Of a stretch of 64,000 bases of DNA, positions 16,735-27,060 are shown one piece after another; the stretch's first letter is position 1, and every line of letters begins with the position of its first letter. The stretch is taken from the NCBI RefSeq assembly GCF_900101475.1, contig NZ_FMZV01000010.1:62001-126000 (forward strand), read 5' to 3'. A model generated the notes under the pieces. The model saw nothing but the letters and a program-made list of their open reading frames with translations. It made no database searches and was not told the origin of the DNA. The position numbers and the translations under genes are program-made. Source of the DNA: Ruegeria marina (GTDB lineage Bacteria > Pseudomonadota > Alphaproteobacteria > Rhodobacterales > Rhodobacteraceae).

Positions 16735-17997
16735 ATGCTTCAGGTTCTTTCCAGCGCATGGGCGCTGCTACTGGGTATCGGCCTTCTGATGGTCGGCAAC
16801 GGGCTGCAAGGCACGTTGCTGGGCGTGCGCGGCGAGATCGAAGGGTTTACGACCTTCGAGATGTCGCTGGTGATGTCCGCCTATTTTGTCGGCTTTCTCG
16901 GCGGTTCGCGCATGGCGCCCGAGATGATCCGGCGGGTGGGGCATGTGCGCGTCTTTGCGGCACTGGCCTCGTTCATCTCGGCAGTGATGATCATGTATCC
17001 CGTTCTGCCTGATACCTATGCCTGGATGCTGGGGCGCGTCATCATTGGATTCTGCTTCTCGGGTGTCTACGTGACGGCGGAAAGCTGGCTCAACAATGCC
17101 GCCGACAACTCGAACCGGGGCAAGGCGCTGTCATTGTACATGATCGTCCAGGTGACCGGCATCATCGTGGCGCAGGGCCTGATCCAGGTAGGTGACCCGG
17201 GCGGCTACGAGGCTTTCATCATCGCATCGATCCTGGTGTCGGTCTCTTTCGGGCCGATCCTGCTGTCGATCTCGCCGACCCCGGCCTTCGACAGTACCAA
17301 GCCGATGAGCCTGAAGGCGCTGATGAAGACGTCGCCGCTGGGCTGTGTCGGCATGCTGCTGCTGGGGGGCGTGTTCTCGGCCCAGTTCGGGATGAGCGCC
17401 GTCTATGCCGCCAATGTCGGCCTGACGCTGACCCAGTTGTCGATCTTCATCGCGACCTTCTATGTCGGCGCCCTGTTCCTGCAATACCCGCTGGGCTGGC
17501 TGTCCGACCGTATGGACCGGCGGGTGCTGATCCTGTTCGTGGCGCTTCTGGGCGGCGGCGGGGCGATGCTGGGCGTCCTCATGGGCCAGCGGTTCGAACT
17601 GCTGCTGCTGGCGGCGCTGATCATCGGCGGGCTTTCCAACCCGCTCTATTCGCTGCTCATTGCCTATACCAACGACTATCTCGACTATGACGACATGCCG
17701 GCGGCCTCGGGCGGGCTGGTGTTCATCAACGGGCTCGGCGCCATTGCGGGGCCGGTCACGACCGGCTGGCTGATGTCGGACGGCGTTTTCGGCCCGCCGG
17801 GATTCTTCGTGTTCATCGCCGCGCTGATGTTCGCCACTGCAGCCTATGCCGCCTACCGCGCGACCCAGCGCGCTTCGACCCCGATCGAGGAAACCGGTAG
17901 CGTCGCCTACATGTATCCGACCGCTTCGCCGGTTGCCGTCGAGCTTGCACAAGAAGCCGCGCACGAGGCCAGCCAGACGGCGCCAGAGTCGCAATAA
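16735..17997 (+). CDS. MFS transporter (YcaD-like)
   Basis: A 420-residue inner-membrane protein with about twelve hydrophobic segments, typical of the major facilitator superfamily. The intracellular loop after TM2 (FLGGSRMAPEMIRRVGHVR) and the TM4-TM5 motif YVTAESWLNNAADNSNRGKA are characteristic of the YcaD subgroup. The central loop (about 185-205) and a TM8-9 loop GWLSDRMDRR fit the usual G-x-x-x-D-R-x-x-R pattern. The C-terminus is a ~40-residue hydrophilic Ala/Glu-rich tail. The substrate cannot be told from the sequence. It stands alone between queA and a DUF924 gene. Confidence 0.88.
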   Translation: MLQVLSSAWALLLGIGLLMVGNGLQGTLLGVRGEIEGFTTFEMSLVMSAYFVGFLGGSRMAPEMIRRVGHVRVFAALASFISAVMIMYPVLPDTYAWMLGRVIIGFCFSGVYVTAESWLNNAADNSNRGKALSLYMIVQVTGIIVAQGLIQVGDPGGYEAFIIASILVSVSFGPILLSISPTPAFDSTKPMSLKALMKTSPLGCVGMLLLGGVFSAQFGMSAVYAANVGLTLTQLSIFIATFYVGALFLQYPLGWLSDRMDRRVLILFVALLGGGGAMLGVLMGQRFELLLLAALIIGGLSNPLYSLLIAYTNDYLDYDDMPAASGGLVFINGLGAIAGPVTTGWLMSDGVFGPPGFFVFIAALMFATAAYAAYRATQRASTPIEETGSVAYMYPTASPVAVELAQEAAHEASQTAPESQ

Positions 17998-18115
17998 TCG
18001 GCATTTTTCGCTTGTTCCATGTCGGTATGTTGCAAATTTTTACTGTGAAAAAATTGTAAAATATCGTTTAATACCCAAGTGTCTGGGGAAAAAACAGGAG
18101 CGTGGAGAAAGACCG

Positions 18116-18697
18116 ATGGTCGGCCCCGAAGACATTCTGAATTTCTGGCTGGACGAGGTTGGTCCGGACGGGTGGTACATCGAGGACGAGGAAATAGACG
18201 CCCGCATCAGGGCAAAGTTCCTGCCGACATGGGAGGCAGCGTCAGAGGGCCGGTTCTCGCTCTGGTTGACCTATCCCAGCGGTGTTCTGGCGTATATCAT
18301 CCTCACCGATCAATTCCCCCGCAACATGTTCCGTGGCTCGGGCCGGGCCTTTGCCACCGACCGCGCGGCGCTGATGGCCGCCAAATGTGCGGTCGACAAG
18401 GGCTGGGACATGAAGATCGACGAGCCTGCGCGGCAGTTCTTCTACCTGCCGTTGATGCATTCCGAAAATCTTTGCGACCAGGAGCGCTGCGTGCGCCTGA
18501 TGTGCGAACGCATGCCGGCTTCGGGAGCATCCAACCTGCTGCACGCCCGTGCCCATCGCGAGGTGATCCGCCAGTTCGGCCGCTTCCCCTATCGCAATCA
18601 CGCCCTGAAACGGCACAGTACCGAGCAGGAAAACGCCTATGTCGATGGCGGTGGCTATGGTTCGACCGTGCGCCGGTTGCAGGCTGCTGCCGGCTAG
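18116..18697 (+). CDS. DUF924 family protein
   Basis: A 193-residue soluble protein of DUF924 (PF06041), an all-helical family of unknown function related in fold to tetratricopeptide proteins. The family signature is clear: ILNFWLDEVGP near the start, the DQFPRNMFRGSGRAFATD segment (about 62-79), FFYLPLMHSENLCDQE, and the end RFPYRNHALKRHSTEQE. The ATG has GGAGAAAG upstream. The 118 bp before it are distinctly AT-rich and probably hold the promoter. The stop is 7 bp from the stop of the convergent gene. Confidence 0.9.
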   Translation: MVGPEDILNFWLDEVGPDGWYIEDEEIDARIRAKFLPTWEAASEGRFSLWLTYPSGVLAYIILTDQFPRNMFRGSGRAFATDRAALMAAKCAVDKGWDMKIDEPARQFFYLPLMHSENLCDQERCVRLMCERMPASGASNLLHARAHREVIRQFGRFPYRNHALKRHSTEQENAYVDGGGYGSTVRRLQAAAG

Positions 18698-18704
18698 GCC
18701 ACAC

Positions 18705-19112
18705 CTAGTTGATGGGTTCGCAGCCCCTGACCGCCGACAGGCTGCGGGCAAACTTGTCCGCGGCCGTTTCGATCGCCGTGTCGATCAGCCGGTCGGGCAG
18801 GGTGGCCAGCTCGTCCATCCGCGCATGCATGTCGTCCAACCGGGCGCCCATCGCATCCAGTCGCGCCTCGACCCGTGTCATCGGCACCCCCTGCGCCCCG
18901 ATCGCGGCAATGTCGGCGCGCAACCCGGATATCTCGGCCCTCAACCCGGCGACCTCGTCGCGCACCGGGGCGAAGATCCGGATGCTCTCGGTCAGGCGGT
19001 CGGTGATGTCATCGACGGTGGACATCAATTGCCAGGCCAGGAACAGACACAGCGCCACCAGGATCAGCGTCGCGTTGATCAATGCAAGAACCAAGTCTTT
19101 CAGTGTCTTCAT
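18705..19112 (-). CDS. Small single-span membrane protein with coiled coil, unknown function
   Basis: I do not recognise a family. The 135 residues show a short basic N-terminus, one membrane span (about 8-30, LVLALINATLILVALCLFLAW) and a long soluble part with heptad-like repeats (about 33-110: EVAGLRAEISGLRADIAAIG, then RLDAMGARLDDMHARMDEL). The repeating LRAEI/LRADI and ARLDxM units indicate a coiled coil, presumably periplasmic, ending in one cysteine (GCEPIN). It converges on the DUF924 gene and diverges from lpd, sharing the 200-bp region that holds the lpd operator. Confidence 0.7.
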   Translation of the reverse strand: MKTLKDLVLALINATLILVALCLFLAWQLMSTVDDITDRLTESIRIFAPVRDEVAGLRAEISGLRADIAAIGAQGVPMTRVEARLDAMGARLDDMHARMDELATLPDRLIDTAIETAADKFARSLSAVRGCEPIN

Positions 19113-19265
19113 CGTTGAAACCTCGGCTTGGGAATGGAACCAGTTTCCTCCTATCCAGTTCTAGCGAAACCGGGGCCAAGCGTATAGGCTTGACCATGAC
19201 GGGTTCACTGGGTGCCCCTGCGTCAAATATGTCGCGGAACGCTGTTGTTGAAGTCGTTTAAAGAT

Positions 19266-19283
19266 TAGTTTAATGGTAAACTA
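19266..19283 (+). promoter_or_regulatory. Palindromic operator candidate upstream of lpd, twin of the pdhA site
   Basis: TAGTTTAATGGTAAACTA: the same 7-bp arms and 4-bp spacing as at pdhA, with one base different in the spacer and the same orientation relative to the gene. It lies 32 bp before the lpd ATG. A possible promoter, TTGAAG (19248-19253), 17 bp, TAATGG (19271-19276), would place the operator across the -10 element. Confidence 0.7.
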
Positions 19284-19315
19284 GTTTTTGAAGCAGGTCT
19301 GGCCGAGGGAAGAAC

Positions 19316-20710
19316 ATGGCTGCACAATCCTATGACGTGATCGTAATCGGTGCCGGACCGGGGGGCTATGTCGCCGCTATCCGCGCGGCGCAACTGGGGC
19401 TCAAGGCCTGTGTGGTCGAGCGCGAGCATCTGGGCGGCATCTGCCTGAACTGGGGCTGCATCCCGACCAAGGCGCTGCTGCGCTCCTCCGAGGTGTTCCA
19501 CCTGATGGAGCGCGCCAAGGAATTCGGGCTGAAGGCCGACAACATCGGCTATGATCTCGACGCTGTGGTCAAACGCTCGCGCGGGGTGGCCAAGCAGCTG
19601 TCCTCGGGCATCGGCCACCTGATGAAGAAGAACAAGATCGACGTGGTGATGGGCGCGGCGACGATCCCGGCCAAGGGCAAGGTCTCGGTCAAGACCGACA
19701 AGGGCACGCAGGATCTGACCGCCAAGAACATCGTTCTGGCCACCGGCGCCCGCGCCCGTGAATTGCCGGGGCTCGAGGCCGATGGCGATCTGGTCTGGAC
19801 CTACAAGCACGCGCTGCAACCGGTGCGGATGCCCAAGAAATTGCTCGTCATCGGCTCGGGCGCCATCGGCATTGAATTCGCCAGCTTCTACAACACGCTG
19901 GGTTCCGATACGACCGTGGTCGAGGTGATGGACCGTGTTCTGCCGGTGGAAGACGCGGAAATCAGCGCCTTTGCCAAGAAGAGCTTTGTCAAGCAAGGCA
20001 TGAAGATCATGGAGAAATCCATGGTCAAGCAGCTGGATCGAGGCAAGGGCAAGGTGACCGCTCATATCGAGACCGGCGGCAAGGTCGAGAAGATGGAATT
20101 CGACACGGTGATCAGCGCTGTGGGCATTGTCGGCAACGTGGAGAACCTCGGGCTCGAGGCGCTGGGGGTCAAGATCGACCGCACCCATGTGGTGACCGAC
20201 GCCTATTGCCGGACCGGGGTCGAGGGGCTTTATGCCATTGGCGACATCGCCGGCGCGCCCTGGCTGGCGCACAAGGCCAGCCACGAGGGCGTCATGGTGG
20301 CCGAGCTGATCGCGGGCAAACACGCCCACCCGGTCAAACCCGAAAGCATCGCGGGCTGCACCTATTGCCACCCGCAGGTGGCATCGGTCGGCTATACCGA
20401 GGCCAAGGCCAAGGAACTGGGCTACGACATCAAGGTCGGACGCTTCCCCTTCATCGGCAATGGCAAGGCGATCGCGCTCGGCGAGGCCGAAGGCATGGTC
20501 AAGACCATTTTCGACGCCAAGACCGGCGAGCTCTTGGGCGCACATATGGTCGGCGCCGAGGTGACCGAGATGATCCAGGGCTATGTGGTGGGCCGCCAGC
20601 TGGAGACCACCGAAGAGGACCTGATGCATACCGTCTTCCCGCATCCGACCCTGAGCGAGATGATGCACGAAAGTGTGCTCGACGCTTATGGGCGCGTTAT
20701 TCACATGTGA
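19316..20710 (+). CDS. lpd: Dihydrolipoyl dehydrogenase (E3)
   Basis: FAD flavoprotein that reoxidises dihydrolipoamide with NAD+ in 2-oxoacid dehydrogenase complexes. The 464 residues have the FAD-binding GAGPGGYVAAIRAAQ (12-26), the redox-active disulfide GGICLNWGCIPTKALL (Cys43, Cys48), the NAD-binding IGSGAIGIEFASFY, the second FAD motif YAIGDIAG and the C-terminal HPHPTLSEMMHE with the catalytic His-Glu pair. It is unlinked to the pdhABC operon but shares its palindromic operator, so I infer that this is the E3 of the pyruvate complex rather than of another dehydrogenase. It ends before a strong terminator. Confidence 0.96.
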   Translation: MAAQSYDVIVIGAGPGGYVAAIRAAQLGLKACVVEREHLGGICLNWGCIPTKALLRSSEVFHLMERAKEFGLKADNIGYDLDAVVKRSRGVAKQLSSGIGHLMKKNKIDVVMGAATIPAKGKVSVKTDKGTQDLTAKNIVLATGARARELPGLEADGDLVWTYKHALQPVRMPKKLLVIGSGAIGIEFASFYNTLGSDTTVVEVMDRVLPVEDAEISAFAKKSFVKQGMKIMEKSMVKQLDRGKGKVTAHIETGGKVEKMEFDTVISAVGIVGNVENLGLEALGVKIDRTHVVTDAYCRTGVEGLYAIGDIAGAPWLAHKASHEGVMVAELIAGKHAHPVKPESIAGCTYCHPQVASVGYTEAKAKELGYDIKVGRFPFIGNGKAIALGEAEGMVKTIFDAKTGELLGAHMVGAEVTEMIQGYVVGRQLETTEEDLMHTVFPHPTLSEMMHESVLDAYGRVIHM

Positions 20711-20735
20711 TAACAGGTGCTTGCAAAGCAAGGCT

Positions 20736-20770
20736 AACCCCTGCGCGGATGATCCGGGCGGGGTTTTTTT
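20736..20770 (+). terminator. Rho-independent terminator after lpd
   Basis: AACCCCTGCGCGGA / TCCGGGCGGGGTT with one bulge and one mismatch, followed by a run of seven T, 26 bp after the lpd stop. Confidence 0.9.
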
Positions 20771-20952
20771 GTTCTGCCAGGCCCTTACCACAGATCGGGC
20801 ACAGCTTTGCCGGAGAGGTCCGGATCCTTGTAGCCTTCGGTCCGAAGCGAATAGCCGTTTCTTCGTGCCGTTTGCGGGCAAAGATTGGCTAATCCCGACT
20901 GGACGCATCGGCCACAGGCTGCTTACCTGTCTTCTGCAAAGGGGAGGTGCTG

Positions 20953-21513
20953 GTGACGAGTCTGAATCGGATCGTGATGGCGCGATCCAGCCGCAGGATG
21001 ATCAAAGATCTCGGCCCTGACCGGCTGGACGCGGCCGAGGTTTCGGGCAAATGGGGCCAGCAATTCACCTTTCGCAGCTATCGCCGGTTTGTCTATCCCG
21101 AGTATGACATCTGCGCCGGGCCATACCGCGACGAGGCCGGAGAGCTCTTGTCCTTCGACCTGATCATGGCCAACCAGGTCTGGGAACATCTCGACCGTCC
21201 CTACGAGGCGACGCTCAATGTGCTGGAAATGCTGCGGCCCGGCGGCCATTTCTGGCTCGCCGTTCCGTTCTTCATCCCGTTTCACGCCGCACCCATGGAC
21301 AATTCGCGCTGGTCGGCGCGCGGGCTCAGGAACTTTCTGATCGAATGCGGGTTTGACGAGGATGAAATCTGGGCCGAGCAATGGGGCAACCGTCACGCCG
21401 CGTTGCGCAATCTCGAAACGCCCTGGCCGCCGGAATATCACCCCGAGAGCGATCCCCTGGACAACGACCCGGATTTTCCGATCTGCGCCTGGGCGCTGGC
21501 GCGCAAGACCTGA
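20953..21513 (+). CDS. Class I SAM-dependent methyltransferase-like protein
   Basis: A 186-residue Rossmann methyltransferase-like protein. Post-motif features are good: FDLIMANQVWEHLDRPYEAT (motif IV region), then NVLEMLRPGGHFWLAVP (motifs V-VI) and a closing strand at the C-terminus. The SAM-binding glycine loop (usually EIGPG or similar) is altered to AEVSGKWGQQF, and the N-terminus is short, so activity is uncertain. The substrate is unknown. GTG 20953 is preferred because GGGGAGG ends 5 nt upstream; another GTG lies at 20947. It is isolated downstream of the lpd terminator and converges on a rhodanese gene. Confidence 0.7.
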   Translation: MTSLNRIVMARSSRRMIKDLGPDRLDAAEVSGKWGQQFTFRSYRRFVYPEYDICAGPYRDEAGELLSFDLIMANQVWEHLDRPYEATLNVLEMLRPGGHFWLAVPFFIPFHAAPMDNSRWSARGLRNFLIECGFDEDEIWAEQWGNRHAALRNLETPWPPEYHPESDPLDNDPDFPICAWALARKT

Positions 21514-21519
21514 CAGGGA

Positions 21520-21879
21520 TCAGATGCGCTCCACCGCGCCGCCCGCCTGAACCCAGTGGCCCAGCCCGCCGATATTGTGCACCGGGTCAAACCCGAGGCC
21601 GCGCAGGATGGATTCGGCATGCGCAGACCGACCGCCCGACGCGCAATAGACCGCGATCGGTCCAGCATCGGCCAGCAACGGGTGAAAATCCGGGTGCCGC
21701 CGGTCGGCCATATCGCGCAGACGCATGAGCGGGATATGCAGCGCGCCCCTGGCCTTTCCGGTGGACTGCACCTCGCCATGCTCACGCACGTCGATGAGCA
21801 GAAGTCCGCCGTCAGCCGCCTGTTGCACGGCATCGGCCACGGAAAGTCCAACGGGAGAGGGTTTCTTGAAAAAGAACAT
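21520..21879 (-). CDS. Single-domain rhodanese-like protein
   Basis: Rhodanese-fold sulfurtransferase, 119 residues from ATG 21879 (GGCAGG 5 nt upstream). A longer form from ATG 21942 would add 21 residues but has no ribosome-binding site and would run towards the uvrA promoter. Family features: LLIDVREHGEVQSTGKARGA (motif near the start), ALHIPLMRL, and the active loop VYCASGGRS with the persulfide-forming Cys, followed by LRGLGFDPVHNIGGLGHW. The loop length fits the sulfur-transfer type rather than the Cdc25 type. The physiological acceptor is unknown. Confidence 0.85.
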   Translation of the reverse strand: MFFFKKPSPVGLSVADAVQQAADGGLLLIDVREHGEVQSTGKARGALHIPLMRLRDMADRRHPDFHPLLADAGPIAVYCASGGRSAHAESILRGLGFDPVHNIGGLGHWVQAGGAVERI

Positions 21880-21981
21880 GTCGCCTGCCTGAGGATATGG
21901 GCGTTTCGGCCCGGAAGTGATGACCTCGAATTTAACATTCATAAATATGAATTCAACAGGTAAATGCTGTGCGGATGATTT

Positions 21982-21996
21982 GTTCCCCTTACGTTC
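21982..21996 (+). promoter_or_regulatory. LexA (SOS) box upstream of uvrA
   Basis: GTTC-CCCTTAC-GTTC, an exact match to the alphaproteobacterial LexA direct repeat GTTC-N7-GTTC, 66 bp before the uvrA ATG. It indicates SOS control of uvrA. Confidence 0.85.
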
Positions 21997-22062
21997 CGTT
22001 AATTGGGTTGGAGACTCGCGACAGATCGCCTATCTGTTGCGCATAGGATCCGAGGGCAGTTC

Positions 22063-24921
<2,859 letters not shown>

Positions 24922-25037
24922 AGGGGCCGAAAGACGGTCCTGTAAAGGCACAGTGTTATCCCCGCCTGCAAGGGCGGGACATCGCGCGCAGGCCGTGGCA
25001 GACTGGGGGCAGACATGTCCGAACCAAGGAGGCGACC

Positions 25038-25622
25038 ATGCGCAAGTTGCAGACCCAAGGGGTTCATCACATAACGCTCACCGGAGCCGACCGGCAATCC
25101 ACCATCGATTTCTGGGAAGGCGTGCTGGGCATGCCTTTCGTCTTCGACCAGCCCAATCTCGACAACCCCGACGAGGGGCATGTCTATTTCGATCCGGGTG
25201 ACGGGCGGCTGATCACCGTCTTCACCAATGAAACCCGCAGGGGCACGCCGGAGCGCACGCCCACCGACCCGGGCTGCGTACACCACATCGCCTTCAATGT
25301 CTCTCAGGCGACGTTCTGGCAGGCGGTGGAGCGGCTGGACGAACGCGGCATAAAGCATTCCGGTCCCCGCGACCGGGGTTTCATGGACTCGATCTATTTC
25401 ACCGATCCGCTGGGCCTGCTGATCGAACTGGCCAGCTACCGGTTCGAGCCGCCGGCGGGCTGCACCCATGCAGATGTGCTGATCCGCGCCCACCGCATCC
25501 GGGTGGCGCGCGGCGATTACAACATCGACCGCATCCACCTCGCCGATGCGATCGAGGAGCTCGTGTCCATGCGGCAGGAAAGCCTGTCCAGAGACCGCGC
25601 GCCCAAAGATCCCTGGGGCTGA
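25038..25622 (+). CDS. VOC (glyoxalase/ring-cleaving dioxygenase fold) protein
   Basis: Vicinal-oxygen-chelate superfamily protein, 194 residues, with two beta-alpha-beta-beta-beta modules. Likely metal ligands are His in GVHHITL (about residue 9), His in CVHHIAF and Glu in GLLIELASY, the standard 2-His-1-Glu arrangement, so a metal-dependent isomerase, lyase or dioxygenase is expected. The substrate is not evident. A C-terminal helical extension (about 145-194) follows the second module. A strong AAGGAGG precedes the ATG. It stands alone between uvrA and a convergent small secreted protein gene. Confidence 0.82.
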   Translation: MRKLQTQGVHHITLTGADRQSTIDFWEGVLGMPFVFDQPNLDNPDEGHVYFDPGDGRLITVFTNETRRGTPERTPTDPGCVHHIAFNVSQATFWQAVERLDERGIKHSGPRDRGFMDSIYFTDPLGLLIELASYRFEPPAGCTHADVLIRAHRIRVARGDYNIDRIHLADAIEELVSMRQESLSRDRAPKDPWG

Positions 25623-25624
25623 TC

Positions 25625-26005
25625 TCAGTTCAGGATATCGATCACTGCGCCGATCAGGTTCAGCACCTTGTGGGTGTCGCGATCGACCTGATAGACATAG
25701 TCGCCCGCCCGTACGTAATAGCCATACCGTGACAGGCCATAGCGATAGGGATCGTCGATGCGGATATAGTCGCGCACGATGTAGTCGCCGATGCCATAGC
25801 GCGCCTTCGCCTGTCCGGGCGGCACGCAGGGAACGGCTTTCTTGGCCAGGCCAGGCGGGCAGTGTACCGAATTCGTTGGGTTGGCCGGACGGGTGATCTT
25901 GTTCCCGCCCTTCTGGGCGCCTTTGCCATTATCATTCCCGGCCAGCGCCGGTGCAGCGGACAGGGCCAGGCTCAGCACCAGTGTTATCGGGATCATCCGA
26001 GTCAT
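25625..26005 (-). CDS. Small secreted RcnB-like protein
   Basis: A 126-residue exported protein. It has a Sec signal peptide (about 1-22, MTRMIPITLVLSLALSAAPALA), a Gly/Asn/Lys-rich linker, a short CPPGLAKK...CVPPGQAK segment with two cysteines, and a C-terminal region ending GDYVYQVDRDTHKVLNLIG, which resembles the RcnB family (PF11776; the characterised member modulates nickel/cobalt efflux). The resemblance is only to the fold signature, so a metal role is a guess. The start is ATG 26005, giving a clean signal peptide; the frame continues upstream into mmsB sequence but that part is not coding. Confidence 0.75.
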   Translation of the reverse strand: MTRMIPITLVLSLALSAAPALAGNDNGKGAQKGGNKITRPANPTNSVHCPPGLAKKAVPCVPPGQAKARYGIGDYIVRDYIRIDDPYRYGLSRYGYYVRAGDYVYQVDRDTHKVLNLIGAVIDILN

Positions 26006-26125
26006 GCTGTCATTTTCCTCTCGCCTCCGGCAACCTGCCGGAGATGTGCCATATATGAGGTCAAGTCGTGGGATCTGCAAACCGGTACGCGAAAACCCGC
26101 CGGTCGGGGCACCAGCGAGCCTGGC

Positions 26126-26190
26126 TTCTTTCTGGTCGAAAATACTCCGGGGGTGAGGCCCGCATGGGCCGAGGGGGCAGGGCCCCCTTA
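26126..26190. repeat. REP-like intergenic element, copy 1
   Basis: Contains AAATACTCCGGGGGTG followed by a GGGGGCAGGGCCCCC hairpin, immediately past the 3' end of mmsB. A diverged copy with the same order of parts is at 29380-29443. I recall similar sequences as common extragenic elements in Rhodobacteraceae; that is memory, not a search. Confidence 0.6.
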
Positions 26191-27060
26191 CCCCCGACCG
26201 CGTTTTTCGAACCGCGGCAGCATGGCGCTGAAATCCATACCCTTGCCGTCCTCGCTCTCGACGAACTGCGCATAAAGCGCCTCGGCAAGTTGCCCCATCG
26301 GCGTGTCGGCATCGGCGCTGGCCGCCGCCTGCTGGCTCAGGCGCAGGTCCTTCAGCATCAATTCGGCCGCAAAACCCGGGCGATAGCCGTTGTCGGCCGG
26401 TGATTGCGGCCCAACACCGGGGGCCGGGCAATAGGCATTCATGCTCCAGCTGTAGCCCGACGAGGTTGAAACCACGTCGAACATCTTCTGCCGGTCCAGC
26501 CCCAGCTTGTCGGCCAGCGCAAAGGCTTCGCAGGTGGCGATCATGGTCACGCCCAGGATCATGTTGTTGCAGATCTTGGCCGCCTGTCCGGCGCCCGCCG
26601 CCCCGCAATGCACCGCCTTCTGCCCCATGATGTCAAAGAGCGGTTTCGCCTTGTCAAAAGCCGCGTCCGAGCCGCCCGCCATGAAGGTCAGCGTGCCCGC
26701 GGCCGCCCCGCCGATGCCGCCCGAGACCGGGGCATCGACGGCCAAAAGCCCTGCTTCTTCAGCCTGTTCGGCCACGGCTTTCGCGCTTTCCACGTCGACC
26801 GTGGAACAATCGACAAACGCGGCGCCCAGCGTCATCGCCGGGATCACCTCGGCGGCGACGGCCCGCAGTATCTGGCCGTTGGGCAGCATGGTGATCACCA
26901 CATCGGCGCCCCGGACGGCCTCGGCGGCGCTGCCCGCCATGGTCGCTCCCTCGACCGTCACCGCTGCCATGTCGAAGCCGGTCACGTCATGCCCGGCCTT
27001 GACCAGGTTGGCGGCCATCGGCGCGCCCATGTTGCCCAGCCCAATGAACCCGATCTTCAT
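26188..27060 (-). CDS. mmsB: 3-hydroxyisobutyrate dehydrogenase
   Basis: NAD-dependent enzyme oxidising 3-hydroxyisobutyrate to methylmalonate semialdehyde in valine breakdown. The 290 residues begin with the Rossmann motif GLGNMGAPMAANL (7-19), continue with the substrate-binding FVDCSTVDVESAKAV and DAPVSGGIGGAAAGTL, and hold the catalytic Lys in GAGQAAKICNNMI. It follows the 3-hydroxyisobutyryl-CoA hydrolase gene with a 4-bp overlap and is third in a unit with the acyl-CoA dehydrogenase, giving three successive valine steps. A REP-like element lies at its 3' end. Confidence 0.95.
   Translation of the reverse strand: MKIGFIGLGNMGAPMAANLVKAGHDVTGFDMAAVTVEGATMAGSAAEAVRGADVVITMLPNGQILRAVAAEVIPAMTLGAAFVDCSTVDVESAKAVAEQAEEAGLLAVDAPVSGGIGGAAAGTLTFMAGGSDAAFDKAKPLFDIMGQKAVHCGAAGAGQAAKICNNMILGVTMIATCEAFALADKLGLDRQKMFDVVSTSSGYSWSMNAYCPAPGVGPQSPADNGYRPGFAAELMLKDLRLSQQAAASADADTPMGQLAEALYAQFVESEDGKGMDFSAMLPRFEKRGRG

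Noticed and set aside
25625-26608. Extended frame joining the RcnB-like gene to sequence inside mmsB
   Set aside because: The upstream part overlaps mmsB in another frame, and the signal peptide at 26005 marks the real start.
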